Of a stretch of DNA of 64,000 bases, positions 8,153 to 16,523 are shown piece after piece (positions within the stretch are counted from its first letter, which is position 1; each line of letters starts with the position of its first letter). A program made the position numbers and the translations under genes. The notes beneath the pieces are model-generated. The model was not told where the DNA came from. It did no database searches and saw only the letters and a list, made by a program, of their open reading frames with translations. Origin of the DNA: Bradyrhizobium diazoefficiens. GTDB lineage: Bacteria > Pseudomonadota > Alphaproteobacteria > Rhizobiales > Xanthobacteraceae. Location: NCBI RefSeq assembly GCF_016612535.1, contig NZ_JAENXS010000002.1, forward strand, positions 2,728,001 through 2,792,000. Reading direction: 5' to 3'.

Positions 8153-8626
8153 CCCTTATCCGTCGCCACCACGCTCAAGCACACCGCGGGCGGTCAGTTC
8201 GTCACCCATGTCAAGGCGCTGCCCGGCAATCCCTATGACGGCCATACGCTGGCGACGGTCATTCCGGAGATGGAGGCACTGGTCGGCAATACCATCGAGC
8301 GCGCCTTCCTCGACAAGGGATACCGCGGCCACAATGCGCCACCCGACTACAAGTTCAGGATCTTCCTATCCGGCCAGAAGCGAGGAGTGACGCCGAAGAT
8401 CAAGCGTCAACTGCGCCGCAGGTCCGCCGTCGAACCCGTCATCGGGTATCTCAAGGCCGAGCACCGCATGGGCCGCAATTATCTCTGGTTCAAGCACGGC
8501 GACGCCAACAACGCCGTCCTCGCCGCCGCTGGCTACAACTTCCGCCGCCTCATCCGATGGCTCAGCCTTTTGCTGTGCCAAATCCTGGCCGCGCTCTTCA
8601 CCGAGCCGATCGCCAATCCAGCTTGA
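8153..8626 (+). mobile_element. Remnant of an IS5-type transposase (5' truncated)
   Basis: The frame encodes the C-terminal part of a DDE transposase: KHTAGGQFVTHVKALPGNPY, DGHTLATVIPEMEALVGNT, then DKGYRGHNAP (one catalytic Asp region) and RRSAVEPVIGYLKAEHRMGR (catalytic Glu region), ending GYNFRRLIRWL. The N-terminal third is missing, with no start codon until an internal ATG at 8270, so it cannot be a functional transposase. The left breakpoint abuts the conserved leader of the neighbouring small gene (GTCGAGCCCCTT), so an insertion or deletion replaced whatever originally lay upstream. The IS5/IS1182-like assignment is from protein motifs; I could not define terminal inverted repeats. Confidence 0.8.
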
Positions 8627-8781
8627 AGTTAGGGTTCTTCACGCTCGACTACATCGTGGTGGTCAAGGGCATGGGCTACGATTTCACGGTGGCCGGGACT
8701 GTCACCGACCCCAATCAATGCGTGGAGCGCATCAACGCGACCAACGGTGCATTCTACTCGCCTTGCCCACCGCCTCGTTAG
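8627..8781 (+). pseudogene. Possible C-terminal gene fragment beyond the transposase remnant
   Basis: Just downstream of the transposase stop, an open frame encodes about 47 residues (FFTLDYIVVVKGMGYDFTVA, then TVTDPNQCVERINATNGAFY and a Cys-Pro-rich end) terminated at 8779-8781. It has no start codon or ribosome site of its own and reads like the tail of a larger protein cut by the insertion element. I do not recognise the family. It could also be fortuitous open frame. Confidence 0.25.
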
Positions 8782-8818
8782 CCCCGGCGCACGTCAGCCT
8801 ATTTGCGGCGTGTCTCGC

Positions 8819-9097
8819 TTATTTGTCGGCTTTGGTGTCTTTCGGCGCATCGCCAGGCGCATCGTCAACCTTGCCGTTATTGGCGACGCATTTGCTGAAA
8901 TAGTCACGCCGCTCCTTGGCCGATCCCTTGGCGCTGCCGGCGGCCGGGTTACCAACTTGCTTTGGCGGAAAGGCCTTGGAAGCCGCCGCGTCGCATGTAC
9001 GCGCCACTTCGGCGGTAATGGCAGAAGCTGTCACGGGGGCAGCCAACGTCAACAGACACGCGAGTCCGAGCAATTTTGACATATTTCTGACGGGCAC
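8819..9097 (-). CDS. Small secreted protein, PsiF-like
   Basis: A 92-residue exported protein. A signal peptide (SKLLGLACLLTLAAPVTASA) is followed by a mature part with two cysteines (VARTCDAAASKAF ... ERRDYFSKCVAN) in a spacing reminiscent of PsiF-repeat proteins, and a charged Asp/Lys tail. I chose GTG 9097 because GAAGGAG lies about 8 nt before it; an ATG at 9082 is the alternative and gives the same mature protein. The two cysteines probably form a periplasmic disulfide. Function unknown. Confidence 0.6.
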   Translation of the reverse strand: MPVRNMSKLLGLACLLTLAAPVTASAITAEVARTCDAAASKAFPPKQVGNPAAGSAKGSAKERRDYFSKCVANNGKVDDAPGDAPKDTKADK

Positions 9098-9265
9098 CTG
9101 TTTTGCTCCTTCGATCCCATGAATGCTTGCGCGAGACCATATCAAAAGGGATCGAACCGCCCAACGACAAATGATCCAGCTTCCCGGGACGTCGCAGATC
9201 TGCGGTCGGGAAATCCGGCCGTATCCGGAAGGGGGCCGCTGAATGCCTCGCGAATGCTCCTGGGA

Positions 9266-9691
9266 CTAGCTGTTGAGCTGCGGCGGCTTGAAATCCGGGA
9301 AGCGCGTAAGCATTGCTGCTTTGACGAATTTCAGGTGCGCAATCGTGCTCGTCAGCTCCTTGAGCCGCCGCTGGCCGTTCGAAATATCGGCTGCAAAGAG
9401 GTCTTGGTGATGATTGTCGAGCGGCTCCCGCTCCAGATATTCGTCGGTGCCGTTACCGAAGGTGACGGACGCCCGCGCAATCGCGTCATCAACACGCCGA
9501 TTGAGGCCGGCCTGCTCTCTCTCCGCCTCCAGCAGGGCGGTCTCAAGCGCCGTCATGATCGCATCGATCCGTACCCGGTCGGTTTCGGCGTCGCGCTCGA
9601 CTGAACGGGCTTTGAAGCCCTTGTCCTCGCGCCGGGGATTTAGAAGATTGTGTGCGCGCGCCCTCAGGAACAGCTGAAACATTTGGGCCAT
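9266..9691 (-). CDS. Conserved hypothetical protein, coiled-coil rich
   Basis: A 141-residue protein of unknown function. It is strongly helical, with Glu/Arg/Leu-rich segments (residues about 35-65 and 95-125) that look like coiled coil, and no signal peptide or transmembrane helix. The C-terminal stretch (LKFVKAAMLTRFPDF) is typical of conserved hypothetical proteins I associate with Bradyrhizobium. The ATG at 9691 is the first in frame. It lies just downstream of the minus-strand gene at 9724-10005, which might place it in the same transcript. Confidence 0.5.
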   Translation of the reverse strand: MAQMFQLFLRARAHNLLNPRREDKGFKARSVERDAETDRVRIDAIMTALETALLEAEREQAGLNRRVDDAIARASVTFGNGTDEYLEREPLDNHHQDLFAADISNGQRRLKELTSTIAHLKFVKAAMLTRFPDFKPPQLNS

Positions 9692-9723
9692 CCCACGTTC
9701 GAATTCGAGGCCGACACCATCGG

Positions 9724-10005
9724 TCAGATATAGTTAATAAAGTTTGAAGCTTGCGCCTGCTCGGCTCGACTTTGCGTGATCCAGGTCCGCCAAGCTCCCT
9801 CATGCTTGGCGTAAAGTTCGAGCCATCGAACCTCGGCCTCTCCGACGGCGCCTCCGCCGAGGCCACCGCACGCCGATGCTTCGATCGACGACAGATCCAG
9901 GGCCTCGAATTCCGTGGTCTCGTCCAGCGACAAGCCGATCAGCACACGATGCCCCTGCGCATCGACGAAATATCTCCGGGGCGCATGGCGTTCTTGCTCA
10001 ATCAT
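9724..10005 (-). CDS. Small conserved protein, 'PRRY..VD' family, copy 2
   Basis: A 93-residue paralogue of the protein at 6472-6831, sharing APRRYFVDAQGHRVLIGLSL near the N-terminus and WLELYAKHEGAWRTWI near the C-terminus. The ATG at 10005 has GTGAGGG about 9 nt before it; the frame is open upstream to 10080 but that DNA encodes the previous small membrane protein in another frame. Its first 8 bases (ATGATTGA) overlap the end of that upstream gene, indicating translational coupling. Cytoplasmic by prediction; function unknown. Confidence 0.62.
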   Translation of the reverse strand: MIEQERHAPRRYFVDAQGHRVLIGLSLDETTEFEALDLSSIEASACGGLGGGAVGEAEVRWLELYAKHEGAWRTWITQSRAEQAQASNFINYI

Positions 10006-10132
10006 TGCGATGGCCCTCACTGAGGATCCAGGGGCCAGAGAGACCTTCAAGCCGTCGACCATAAATACACACAAAAGCAATCAAAGCGACCAAGCCAACA
10101 GTCACGCCCAACAACGCAACCTGATACGCCAT
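9998..10132 (-). CDS. 44-residue single-pass membrane protein, overlaps the PRRY gene
   Basis: A very short gene read directly from the reverse strand. It starts at ATG 10132 (with AGGAAACGTAG before it) and encodes MAYQVALLGVTVGLVALIAF, one transmembrane helix, followed by VCIYGRRLEG and a short polar tail ending HRND. Its stop lies inside the ATGATTGA that begins the next gene, a classical coupled overlap. The overlap, the ribosome site and the clean membrane helix make it likely real. I infer a membrane partner or anchor for the PRRY-family protein; no function is known. Confidence 0.5.
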   Translation of the reverse strand: MAYQVALLGVTVGLVALIAFVCIYGRRLEGLSGPWILSEGHRND

Positions 10133-10349
10133 CTACGTTTCCTCACGCTCGCGCCCCGCAATTCCGGGCGGTCTGAACACTCGCAGTAGACCAGTGAGTT
10201 TCTAAGCCCTGCCTCCCTGGCTCTCAAGAGCGGCCGCAAATTAACCTAACCGCGCATGGTTATTTTGTCTCGGTGCCGCGATCGATGCCAAATGAGATCC
10301 GTCACAGCGGGACCTCGAGCGCGTAGCCAATGGGTGCGCAGCCCATCGA

Positions 10350-10511
10350 TCACGGGCGGGGCTGGCTTCGGCCAGCTCCAATAGAGGCGGGAGTATAAGG
10401 CGCATAGAGACGATACCGCGCCGATCGCCTGCGCGAGCGCCACGCCCGGATGCCGTAACCACAGCAAAAGCCGGCGGCAAAGATCGATAACAAAACCAGA
10501 ATTGGTATCAT
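10350..10511 (-). CDS. Small single-pass membrane protein
   Basis: A 53-residue protein: MIPILVLLSIFAAGFCCGYG forms one membrane helix, followed by a strongly basic stretch (RAWRSRRRSARYR), so the C-terminus should face the cytoplasm. The ATG at 10511 has GTAGGAA about 8 nt upstream, which decides the start over an ATG at 10547. Similar tiny proteins occur in related genomes but I know no function. It stands alone on the minus strand between the coupled pair at 9.7-10.1 kb and rfbA. Confidence 0.45.
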   Translation of the reverse strand: MIPILVLLSIFAAGFCCGYGIRAWRSRRRSARYRLYAPYTPASIGAGRSQPRP

Positions 10512-10842
10512 TGGAATGTTCCTACGTTCTCGGAACGCTCCTCCCATCGCATTTCATCGTGCAGTTGTGACGACTTCAAGATCGACACCGCTGAAAATTT
10601 TGTCAGAGGACGATGAAGTTTGTGCGACACGCTGCTTGAAGATTGATCGCCCGCACCGGGTGACAGGATCCAGAGACAATCATGAAGCTTCAGAGACAGA
10701 AAGATTCTCTTTTTGCGAATTTTCTGCCCGCCTTGGGTAGGCGTTCCCTCCGAATTGCCGGGTCCGGCTCAAGCGCGCCTGCCAGAACCGCTTTGCGCCT
10801 CCCGTCCCATGGAGTATCAGAGGCCTAGGGGATGAGCGGTTC
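10512..10842. other. Gap upstream of rfbA
   Basis: About 330 bases. A possible 48-codon frame on the plus strand begins ATGAAGCTTCAGAGACAG at 10681 and ends at a TAG before 10830; it lacks a good ribosome site and a recognisable family, so I do not call it. An AT-rich patch with an AGAG...CTCT inverted repeat lies near 10690-10715. The rfbA promoter is expected here. Confidence 0.3.
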
Positions 10843-11761
10843 ATGAAGGGTATTATCCTGGCAGGGGGAACGGGTTCCCGGCTTTATCCGGTGACCGCGG
10901 TCGTGTCGAAGCAGCTCCTTCCTGTCTTCGACAAGCCCATGATCCATTATCCGCTGTCGACCCTGATGTTCACAGGTATCCGGGACATCCTCATCATCAC
11001 GACGCCGCAGGACCAGCCGCTGTTCCAGCGACTGCTGGGCGACGGCTCCGAGATCGGTCTGCACTTCTCCTACGCCCATCAGGACAGCCCGCGCGGACTG
11101 GCGGACGCTTTCATCGTCGGCAACGACCCCGTAGCCCTCGTGCTCGGCGACAACATCTTCTATGGCAACCGCCTGCCCGAGATGCTGAACCAAGCCGCTG
11201 CGCAAGGGCATGGGGCCACGATCTTCGGATTACCCCGTCAACACGCCGGAGCAATATGGCGTAGTCGAGCTCGACGCCGGCGGACGGGCACTGTCGATCG
11301 AGGAGAAGCCAGCCCAGCCGCGCTCCAACATCGCGGTGACCGGGCTCTATTTCTACGACAATGACGTTCTCGACATCGCCGCCGGCATTTCGCCATCCGC
11401 GCGCGGCGAGCTCGAAATCACCGACGTCAACCGGGTCTATCTGGAGCGCGGAAAGCTGTTCGTGCGGCTGATGGGCCGTGGCATGGCATGGCTCGACACT
11501 GGCACGCATTCCTCGCTGGTTGAGGCCAGCCATTTCGTCCAGATCCTCGAGCAGCGGCAGGGGCTGCGCATCGGCTGCCCCGAGGAAATTGCGCTGCGAC
11601 AGGGTTACATCTCCCTTGAAGCCTTCGAGAAGCTGGCGCAAAAAAACGCCAAGAGCAGCTACGGCGAATATCTGCTGTCGGTCTACCGCTCGTTCGGGCG
11701 CAAGGCGACGGCTCCTGAGGCGGAGACCGAATGCGCTTTGAAGGCATCACCATCTTCGTGA
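10843..11761 (+). pseudogene. rfbA: Glucose-1-phosphate thymidylyltransferase, frameshifted
   Basis: RfbA/RmlA makes dTDP-glucose from dTTP and glucose-1-phosphate. The first frame (10843 to about 11230) has the nucleotidyltransferase signature [22 protein letters not shown] and the VLGDNIFYG block. The product then continues only in another frame, from [15 protein letters not shown] to [13 protein letters not shown], ending at 11761. Removing one base in GGATTACCCC (about 11228-11232) restores a single frame of about 305 residues with normal RmlA content. So this is either a recent +1 frameshift or a sequencing error. The 3' end overlaps rfbB by about 30 bp. Confidence 0.85.
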
Positions 11762-12795
11762 CCGGCGGCGCGGGCTTCATCGGCTCCGCCGCGATCCGGC
11801 ATCTGCTCGCGGATACCGGCGCGCACGTCGTCAACATCGACAAGCTGACTTACGCGGCCAATCTCGACTCACTGCCGGGAGCGGCCGGCCATCCGCGCTA
11901 CGTCTTCGCGCAGCAATGCATCGGCGAGAGCCTCGGCCTGCGGGCGCTGTTCGAGAAGTACCAACCCGATGCCGTGATGAATCTCGCGGCGGAGAGCCAC
12001 GTCGATCGTTCAATCGACGGCCCGGCGGAGTTCATCCAGACCAACGTGGTCGGCACCTTCACATTGCTTCAGGAGGCATTGCGCCACTGGCGGGGGCTGA
12101 CACCGGAGACGCAAGCGCGCTTCCGCTTTCTCCATGTCTCGACCGACGAGGTGTTCGGATCACTCGGCAGCAACGGCACGTTCAGCGAGGATACGGCTTA
12201 CGCGCCGAGTTCGCCCTATGCGGCGAGCAAGGCCTCGTCCGATCATCTCGTTCGCGCCTGGCGGGAGACCTACGGCCTTCCCACCATGGTGACGAACTGC
12301 TCGAACAATTACGGGGCTTATCATTTTCCCGAGAAGCTGATCCCGCACATGATCATTCGCGGATTGGCGAACGAACCGTTGCCGGTCTATGGCGACGGCA
12401 GCAACGTACGCGACTGGCTCTATGTGGCCGACCACGCGGAGGCACTGACACTCGTGCTTGAGCGCGGTACGATCGGCGAGACCTACAACATCGGGGCGCG
12501 CTGCGAGCGGACCAATCTCGACGTGGTGAAGCATGTCTGCGATCTGCTCGACGAGTTCGCGCCCAGCGCCGCAGCGTCACGCCGCGACCTCATCAGCTTC
12601 GTGGCCGATCGTCCCGGCCACGACTTCCGCTACGCCATGGACCCCGGCAAGATCGAGCGCGAGCTCGGCTGGCGGCCGCGCGAGAATTTCGAGAGCGGGC
12701 TTGCAAAGACCGTCCGCTGGTTCTGCGACAACCGGACATGGTGGCAAAACATTCTCGATCGCGGTTACCGGCACACGCGGATCGGTCTCGATTGA
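11731..12795 (+). CDS. rfbB: dTDP-glucose 4,6-dehydratase
   Basis: Second step of dTDP-sugar synthesis (dTDP-glucose to the 4-keto-6-deoxy sugar), cytoplasmic. The protein has 354 residues, the normal family length. The NAD-binding Rossmann motif is [10 protein letters not shown] (about residues 8-17), followed by IDKLTYAAN; the active site has STDEVFG and the Tyr-Lys pair in [10 protein letters not shown]. Other family blocks are [27 protein letters not shown] and [11 protein letters not shown]. The ATG at 11731 lies inside the end of rfbA. rfbC and rfbD are absent, so the final sugar is not evident. The gene itself looks intact. Confidence 0.95.
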   Translation: MRFEGITIFVTGGAGFIGSAAIRHLLADTGAHVVNIDKLTYAANLDSLPGAAGHPRYVFAQQCIGESLGLRALFEKYQPDAVMNLAAESHVDRSIDGPAEFIQTNVVGTFTLLQEALRHWRGLTPETQARFRFLHVSTDEVFGSLGSNGTFSEDTAYAPSSPYAASKASSDHLVRAWRETYGLPTMVTNCSNNYGAYHFPEKLIPHMIIRGLANEPLPVYGDGSNVRDWLYVADHAEALTLVLERGTIGETYNIGARCERTNLDVVKHVCDLLDEFAPSAAASRRDLISFVADRPGHDFRYAMDPGKIERELGWRPRENFESGLAKTVRWFCDNRTWWQNILDRGYRHTRIGLD

Positions 12796-12807
12796 CGAAA
12801 CCCCGTG

Positions 12808-13017
12808 GTTATACGGAGCGATATGCTCTGATTTTATCCCGGTAAGGTTGAGCAGTTAGCTTAATTCGGGTTGTTTGTTGCACGCATCTCCCGATCGCAT
12901 ATCCATCTCCGCACCGGGCTCCCCAAGCCCGGCCCCACCCAAGCAAAGCCGCTGAGCGAACATGGGTCCGCTTGGCGGCTTTGTGGTTGTGTTGATGCGA
13001 AGAGGATCTTTTCGGTT
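12808..13017 (+). promoter_or_regulatory. Conserved structured leader of the small Myb/GcrA-like gene, copy B
   Basis: Counterpart of 7243-7441. Hairpin 1 pairs CCGGGCT (12914-12920) with AGCCCGG (12926-12932); relative to copy A one C-G pair is replaced by G-C, keeping the stem. Hairpin 2 joins CAAAGCCG (12944-12951) to CGGCTTTG (12976-12983), with the inner GAGCG/CGCTT pairing also kept. A conserved AAGAGGATC site precedes the ATG. The loop and linker bases vary while the stems hold, supporting a functional RNA leader. It starts right after rfbB, so it might be transcribed from the rfb transcript or from its own promoter. Confidence 0.55.
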
Positions 13018-13191
13018 ATGGCGCGCAAGCCCTGGTCATTCAAGGAAGACCGCCGGCTCATGGAATTGGCCAAGTCTTCGATTTCTTTGGAAGAGGCAGC
13101 AAAGCAGCTCGGGCGCTCGTCCGATGCGATCAAACGCATGGCCTTGCGCCTGGGCCTGTCGTTGAAGCAGAAGACGGGCAAGAAGAGTTAG
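13018..13191 (+). CDS. Tiny Myb/SANT- or GcrA-like DNA-binding protein, copy B
   Basis: A 57-residue paralogue of the protein at 7442-7612: MARKPWSFKEDRRLMELAKS, then ISLEEAAKQLGRSSDAIKRM and ALRLGLSLKQK, ending in a Lys-rich tail. The substitutions between copies are mainly conservative or at third codon positions (for example AAGTCTTCTTCG to AAGTCTTCGATTTCT, with one added residue), which indicates coding selection. Start and ribosome site match copy A exactly. The Trp-led first helix and the LGRS-turn-RLGL second part resemble Myb/SANT or GcrA N-terminal DNA-binding segments. Confidence 0.62.
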   Translation: MARKPWSFKEDRRLMELAKSSISLEEAAKQLGRSSDAIKRMALRLGLSLKQKTGKKS

Positions 13192-13330
13192 CCTTGGACG
13201 CAGAGCGTCGGGACGGCGTCGTTCCGCTTTCTCGACTTCTCGGCCGCAACGCGAGATTCCGCGCCGCATCAATCTGCGGCGAAACCCGTGATGAGACCGA
13301 ACAGATCATCACCCGGACTCGACATGCAGG

Positions 13331-13876
13331 CTAAAGAGCCACAAGCCCTTTCGCTGACGCCTGGGCCAGCACGCCCAAATGGGTCTGCTCGCCAAACTCC
13401 CCCGAGAGAACGAGCCGACGAAGCTCACTCGGCAAGACCGAGCTAACTTGGACACGCGGCTCCTCGATGAAGCCCGCCACGCGATCGCCTGTCCTGACGA
13501 AGAACGAATGAGTCGCATTGCTGATCCGGCTCGAGCACGTCGCGCATTGACCGATGGGCTCGATGCTCATCGTGGGGTAGCCGGTCTCTTCCAGCAGCTC
13601 GCGCTTGGCCGTATCGAGCGCATCTTCGTTCGGGTCAACCATCCCCGCAGGCAATTCCAGTGAGAAGCGCTCGATCGCCGGACGATATTGGCGCACCAGG
13701 AGAATACGCGAGTCGGGCGTAACGGCCAGGACCGCCACATAGTCGGGCTGCGCGATTGAGTAATAGGTCTCCACGGCAGACTCGCTCGAGAAGCTCACAT
13801 CCCGAGCGATGACCTCGAGCCAGGGCGAGATCGTCGTGCGCTCGACCTTCAGGATTTTCGGCAGTTCCCGGACCAT
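13331..13876 (-). CDS. Nudix hydrolase (ADP-ribose pyrophosphatase-like)
   Basis: Hydrolyses a nucleoside diphosphate linked to another moiety; the domain layout resembles ADP-ribose pyrophosphatases. The Nudix box G-x5-E-x7-REUxEExGU is complete: GMVDPNEDALDTAK followed by RELLEETGY (about residues 77-99). Upstream LVRQYRPAIERFSLELPAG is characteristic of the ADPRase subgroup. 181 residues is a normal length. The start ATG at 13876 has AAGGAGA about 9 nt before it. It is monocistronic, convergent with the small gene at 13018-13191. Confidence 0.88.
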   Translation of the reverse strand: MVRELPKILKVERTTISPWLEVIARDVSFSSESAVETYYSIAQPDYVAVLAVTPDSRILLVRQYRPAIERFSLELPAGMVDPNEDALDTAKRELLEETGYPTMSIEPIGQCATCSSRISNATHSFFVRTGDRVAGFIEEPRVQVSSVLPSELRRLVLSGEFGEQTHLGVLAQASAKGLVAL

Positions 13877-14310
13877 CCGGACAAGTCTCCTTTGCTGGGC
13901 GCCTCTAGCAGAGAATATGACGGTTCAGGCTTAGGCCGGCGACGTTGAGAGGAAGAGCCGGCAGCCTTGAACGGGTAGCTTGCTCCGACCGCAGCCGAAG
14001 GGGAACATAAACAGAGCTTTGGCGTTTGCCCCAGACTTCTTAGCGAGATCAGGCCGTGGCGCATCTTGCCGTTTCCGCTCTACTGATTTGGTTGGCTATC
14101 AACATCGCCTTTGTGGTTTTGCGATTGCGGATCAGGCGATCCTCAAATGGGGGCACCAGCTTGAGCAGGCCCATCCCTCCTTATCAGCCCGAGGCCATTT
14201 CGCTTCATCGTCGCATGTGGCGATAGGATTTGCTGGGAAAGGCGTTTCGGAGCGTCCCGCCTATAAGTGTGGTCGTGGATTCCCTGTCCTGAAGCCTGCA
14301 ATCTCAGGCC
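13877..14310. other. Gap without supported genes
   Basis: About 430 bases between the Nudix gene and the next small gene. Frames on both strands are present but have no family features or convincing starts. The Nudix promoter should be near 13900-13960. I see no repeat or strong hairpin. Confidence 0.35.
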
Positions 14311-14559
14311 CTAAGGCCGCGCTTTCTTGGCGGATCCCATTCCCGGACTGGTTCCGTAGGTCGGCATTCCCGTGCCTTTGAAGGCGCCCCCCATGCTATC
14401 TCGGCTAGAACCCGTGCTGACCCCGCTCCGGATCGTGGAACTTGTCTGTGTGCCGGAGACCCGATCCTTGGTTCCCTGCGCTGAAGCTCCAGTGTTTCCA
14501 GCCATCATGGCCACCAAAACCACCCCAAAAGCCCGGTTCGTGCCAATTGGCCAGATCAT
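14311..14559 (-). CDS. Small exported Ser/Gly/Thr-rich protein
   Basis: An 82-residue predicted secreted protein. A short hydrophobic signal (residues about 9-22, VVLVAMMAGNTGASAQ, with a likely cleavage after ASA) precedes a low-complexity Ser/Thr/Gly region with Met and Pro and a basic end (KKARP). The ATG at 14559 has AGAGGA about 7 nt upstream; a TTG directly in front would add one residue. Such short disordered exported proteins are common in this group and have no known function. Confidence 0.4.
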   Translation of the reverse strand: MIWPIGTNRAFGVVLVAMMAGNTGASAQGTKDRVSGTQTSSTIRSGVSTGSSRDSMGGAFKGTGMPTYGTSPGMGSAKKARP

Positions 14560-14767
14560 CAATCAGTCCTCTCATTCGGTCATTCGGCGCATGATCACGT
14601 CATGCGGACCGCTCCGGCGGACAGCTGTTCGGTCCAGAGCACACCGCCCACCAAATGGGCAGACTGGATCCAGCCTTCGCTCCACGCCTCATTTGCGCAT
14701 TAAACTCTATCTTAGCGCCTCCTGACTAGGATCAGCAGGAAACGTCCTCAATCTGCGCCCGGGCACG

Positions 14768-16351
14768 ATGGGATTACAGCGACCGACCTTCAAGTTTGCC
14801 GCGCTCGTGCTCTTGAGCATGGTCACGTTCGGCCTGGCGGGGCATTTTGCGGCGGAACGCGTCATTCGCCACCAGCAGGCCCGCCAGCTCGAGGAGTTGA
14901 CCGAGGTCGTGCTGCGTCGCTCCGAATTTGCGGTCGATTTCGCGGCCGCTAGTCTGACCGAGCTCGGAAAGCGCGATGTTGTGAACTGCGAGCCTGCGAC
15001 GCTGCAGACCATTCGTCTCCATGTCTACCAACGCTCTGCGATCAAGGATGTCCGCCTCGTAAATCCCGACGGCTCGGTGATCTGCTCGGCCTATTCCGAG
15101 ACGCTGGAGTTCGATAAGGGGTGGATCGACCGCCGGGATATGCTTCCGTCACGCGACAAGGATCTCTCATTGTTTCGCGTTCAGCAGTTCGGCGGCGATG
15201 CACTTGGCGTCCTCAAGGATATCAGCAGCAACGCCGCGCTGGTCGCTATCCTCGGCATCAACGCCAGCCTGTTCGACATCATGCCATCCGAGTTGCGCGG
15301 GCACAGCGAGGTGGTCCTCGCCCTGAGCAATGGAGAGAAGCTTGGCGAGTTCTTGCCTGATACCGACAGGGCGTTGCAGAACACGAGACGTTTCGACAGA
15401 ACTTCCGCCCGCTATCCGCTCAAGGCGACGATCGAAGTCGAAGGCGCCGTTCTCTCGATACGAAATAACGAAGCATATTGGCCGGCGCTCGCGGTAGCTG
15501 TTATCCTTGGCGCTCTCTTCGGCATCTTGCTGGCACGGAGTCGCCGCACGGAAGGACCGGTCGCCGATCTCGATCGAGCTCTGACCGCGGGCGAATTCAA
15601 GCCTTATTATCAGCCCATCTTCAATCTCAGGACGGGACAGATCAAAGGCTGTGAGGTCTTGGCTCGCTGGCTGCGCGACGACGGCTCCGTCATCCCGCCG
15701 ATGAATTTCATTCCGCTTGCCGAGTCCAGCGGCCGCATTGAGGTCATGACCTGGCAGATCCTGAAATCGGCACTGTCCGACCTTCGGCCGTTGTTGAAGG
15801 CGGACAAGGATTTCAAGCTCTCTTTCAATGTCGTGCCCAAGCACCTCCTCAGCCCGGGCTTCGTTGAAACGCTTCGGCGCACCGTCCTGACGGCAAAGAT
15901 TGCGGCGCGGCAAATCGTGATCGAAGTGACCGAACGCGACGAGCTCGACGATCTCGCACGCGCCGCTGCTGTCGTGACCGAGCTGCGCGACCATGGTTTC
16001 CGCGTTGCCATCGATGACGTCGGCGTCGGCCACAGCGGACTATCGCGACTAAAGGGCCTGGGTGCCAACACGATCAAGATCGATAAATTCTTCGTCGACA
16101 CAATCACCGTGGATGCATCGACCACGACGATTGTCGAGATGTTGGTCGCGCTCGCCAAAGACCTCCAAATGACGGTCGTTGCTGAAGGAATCGAAACAGA
16201 AGAACAGCGCCGCGCCTTGGTTGCCTCCGGCGTTGAAGAGGGCCAGGGCTATCTCGTCGCCGCGCCTCTGCCGTTTCCAAAATTCAGTGAGCTGGTCGAC
16301 ACCCGCCGCCGCACCGCACCCGCAGCGCCGGCCGACGCATTGGTGGCCTGA
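14768..16351 (+). CDS. Membrane EAL-domain c-di-GMP phosphodiesterase with CSS-type sensor
   Basis: A predicted cyclic-di-GMP phosphodiesterase of 527 residues. Transmembrane helix 1 (about 9-26) and helix 2 (about 236-256) flank a periplasmic domain with two cysteines (NCEPATLQ, VICSAY), the layout of CSS-motif sensors in which a disulfide controls activity. The EAL domain follows: GCEVLARW (EAL position, here EVL), NVVPKH, IEVTERDEL, the metal-binding DDVGVGHSGL, IKIDKFF and VVAEGIETEEQ. Key acidic residues are present although the DDFGTG motif reads DDVGVG. The gene is alone, transcribed away from its minus-strand neighbour. Confidence 0.88.
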   Translation: MGLQRPTFKFAALVLLSMVTFGLAGHFAAERVIRHQQARQLEELTEVVLRRSEFAVDFAAASLTELGKRDVVNCEPATLQTIRLHVYQRSAIKDVRLVNPDGSVICSAYSETLEFDKGWIDRRDMLPSRDKDLSLFRVQQFGGDALGVLKDISSNAALVAILGINASLFDIMPSELRGHSEVVLALSNGEKLGEFLPDTDRALQNTRRFDRTSARYPLKATIEVEGAVLSIRNNEAYWPALAVAVILGALFGILLARSRRTEGPVADLDRALTAGEFKPYYQPIFNLRTGQIKGCEVLARWLRDDGSVIPPMNFIPLAESSGRIEVMTWQILKSALSDLRPLLKADKDFKLSFNVVPKHLLSPGFVETLRRTVLTAKIAARQIVIEVTERDELDDLARAAAVVTELRDHGFRVAIDDVGVGHSGLSRLKGLGANTIKIDKFFVDTITVDASTTTIVEMLVALAKDLQMTVVAEGIETEEQRRALVASGVEEGQGYLVAAPLPFPKFSELVDTRRRTAPAAPADALVA

Positions 16352-16523
16352 CTTTCTCGTCGGGCTCCAGCCACCCGCTTAGCGAGCGCCCCTCCCGAGC
16401 GTCCGAGTCACACAATCGGCTACGGTTTACGCAGTGGCGCGCCGCCCGTGGAAGTAACGAGGTTGCTTTAACGATGTTCTCGCCTTTCGAAGCAGGACGC
16501 CCCTCAAACGGCTATGTTGGGCC

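Noticed and set aside
13980..14381. 133-codon plus-strand frame upstream of the EAL gene
   Set aside because: Lacks family features and overlaps the opposite small exported gene, which has a signal peptide and a ribosome site.
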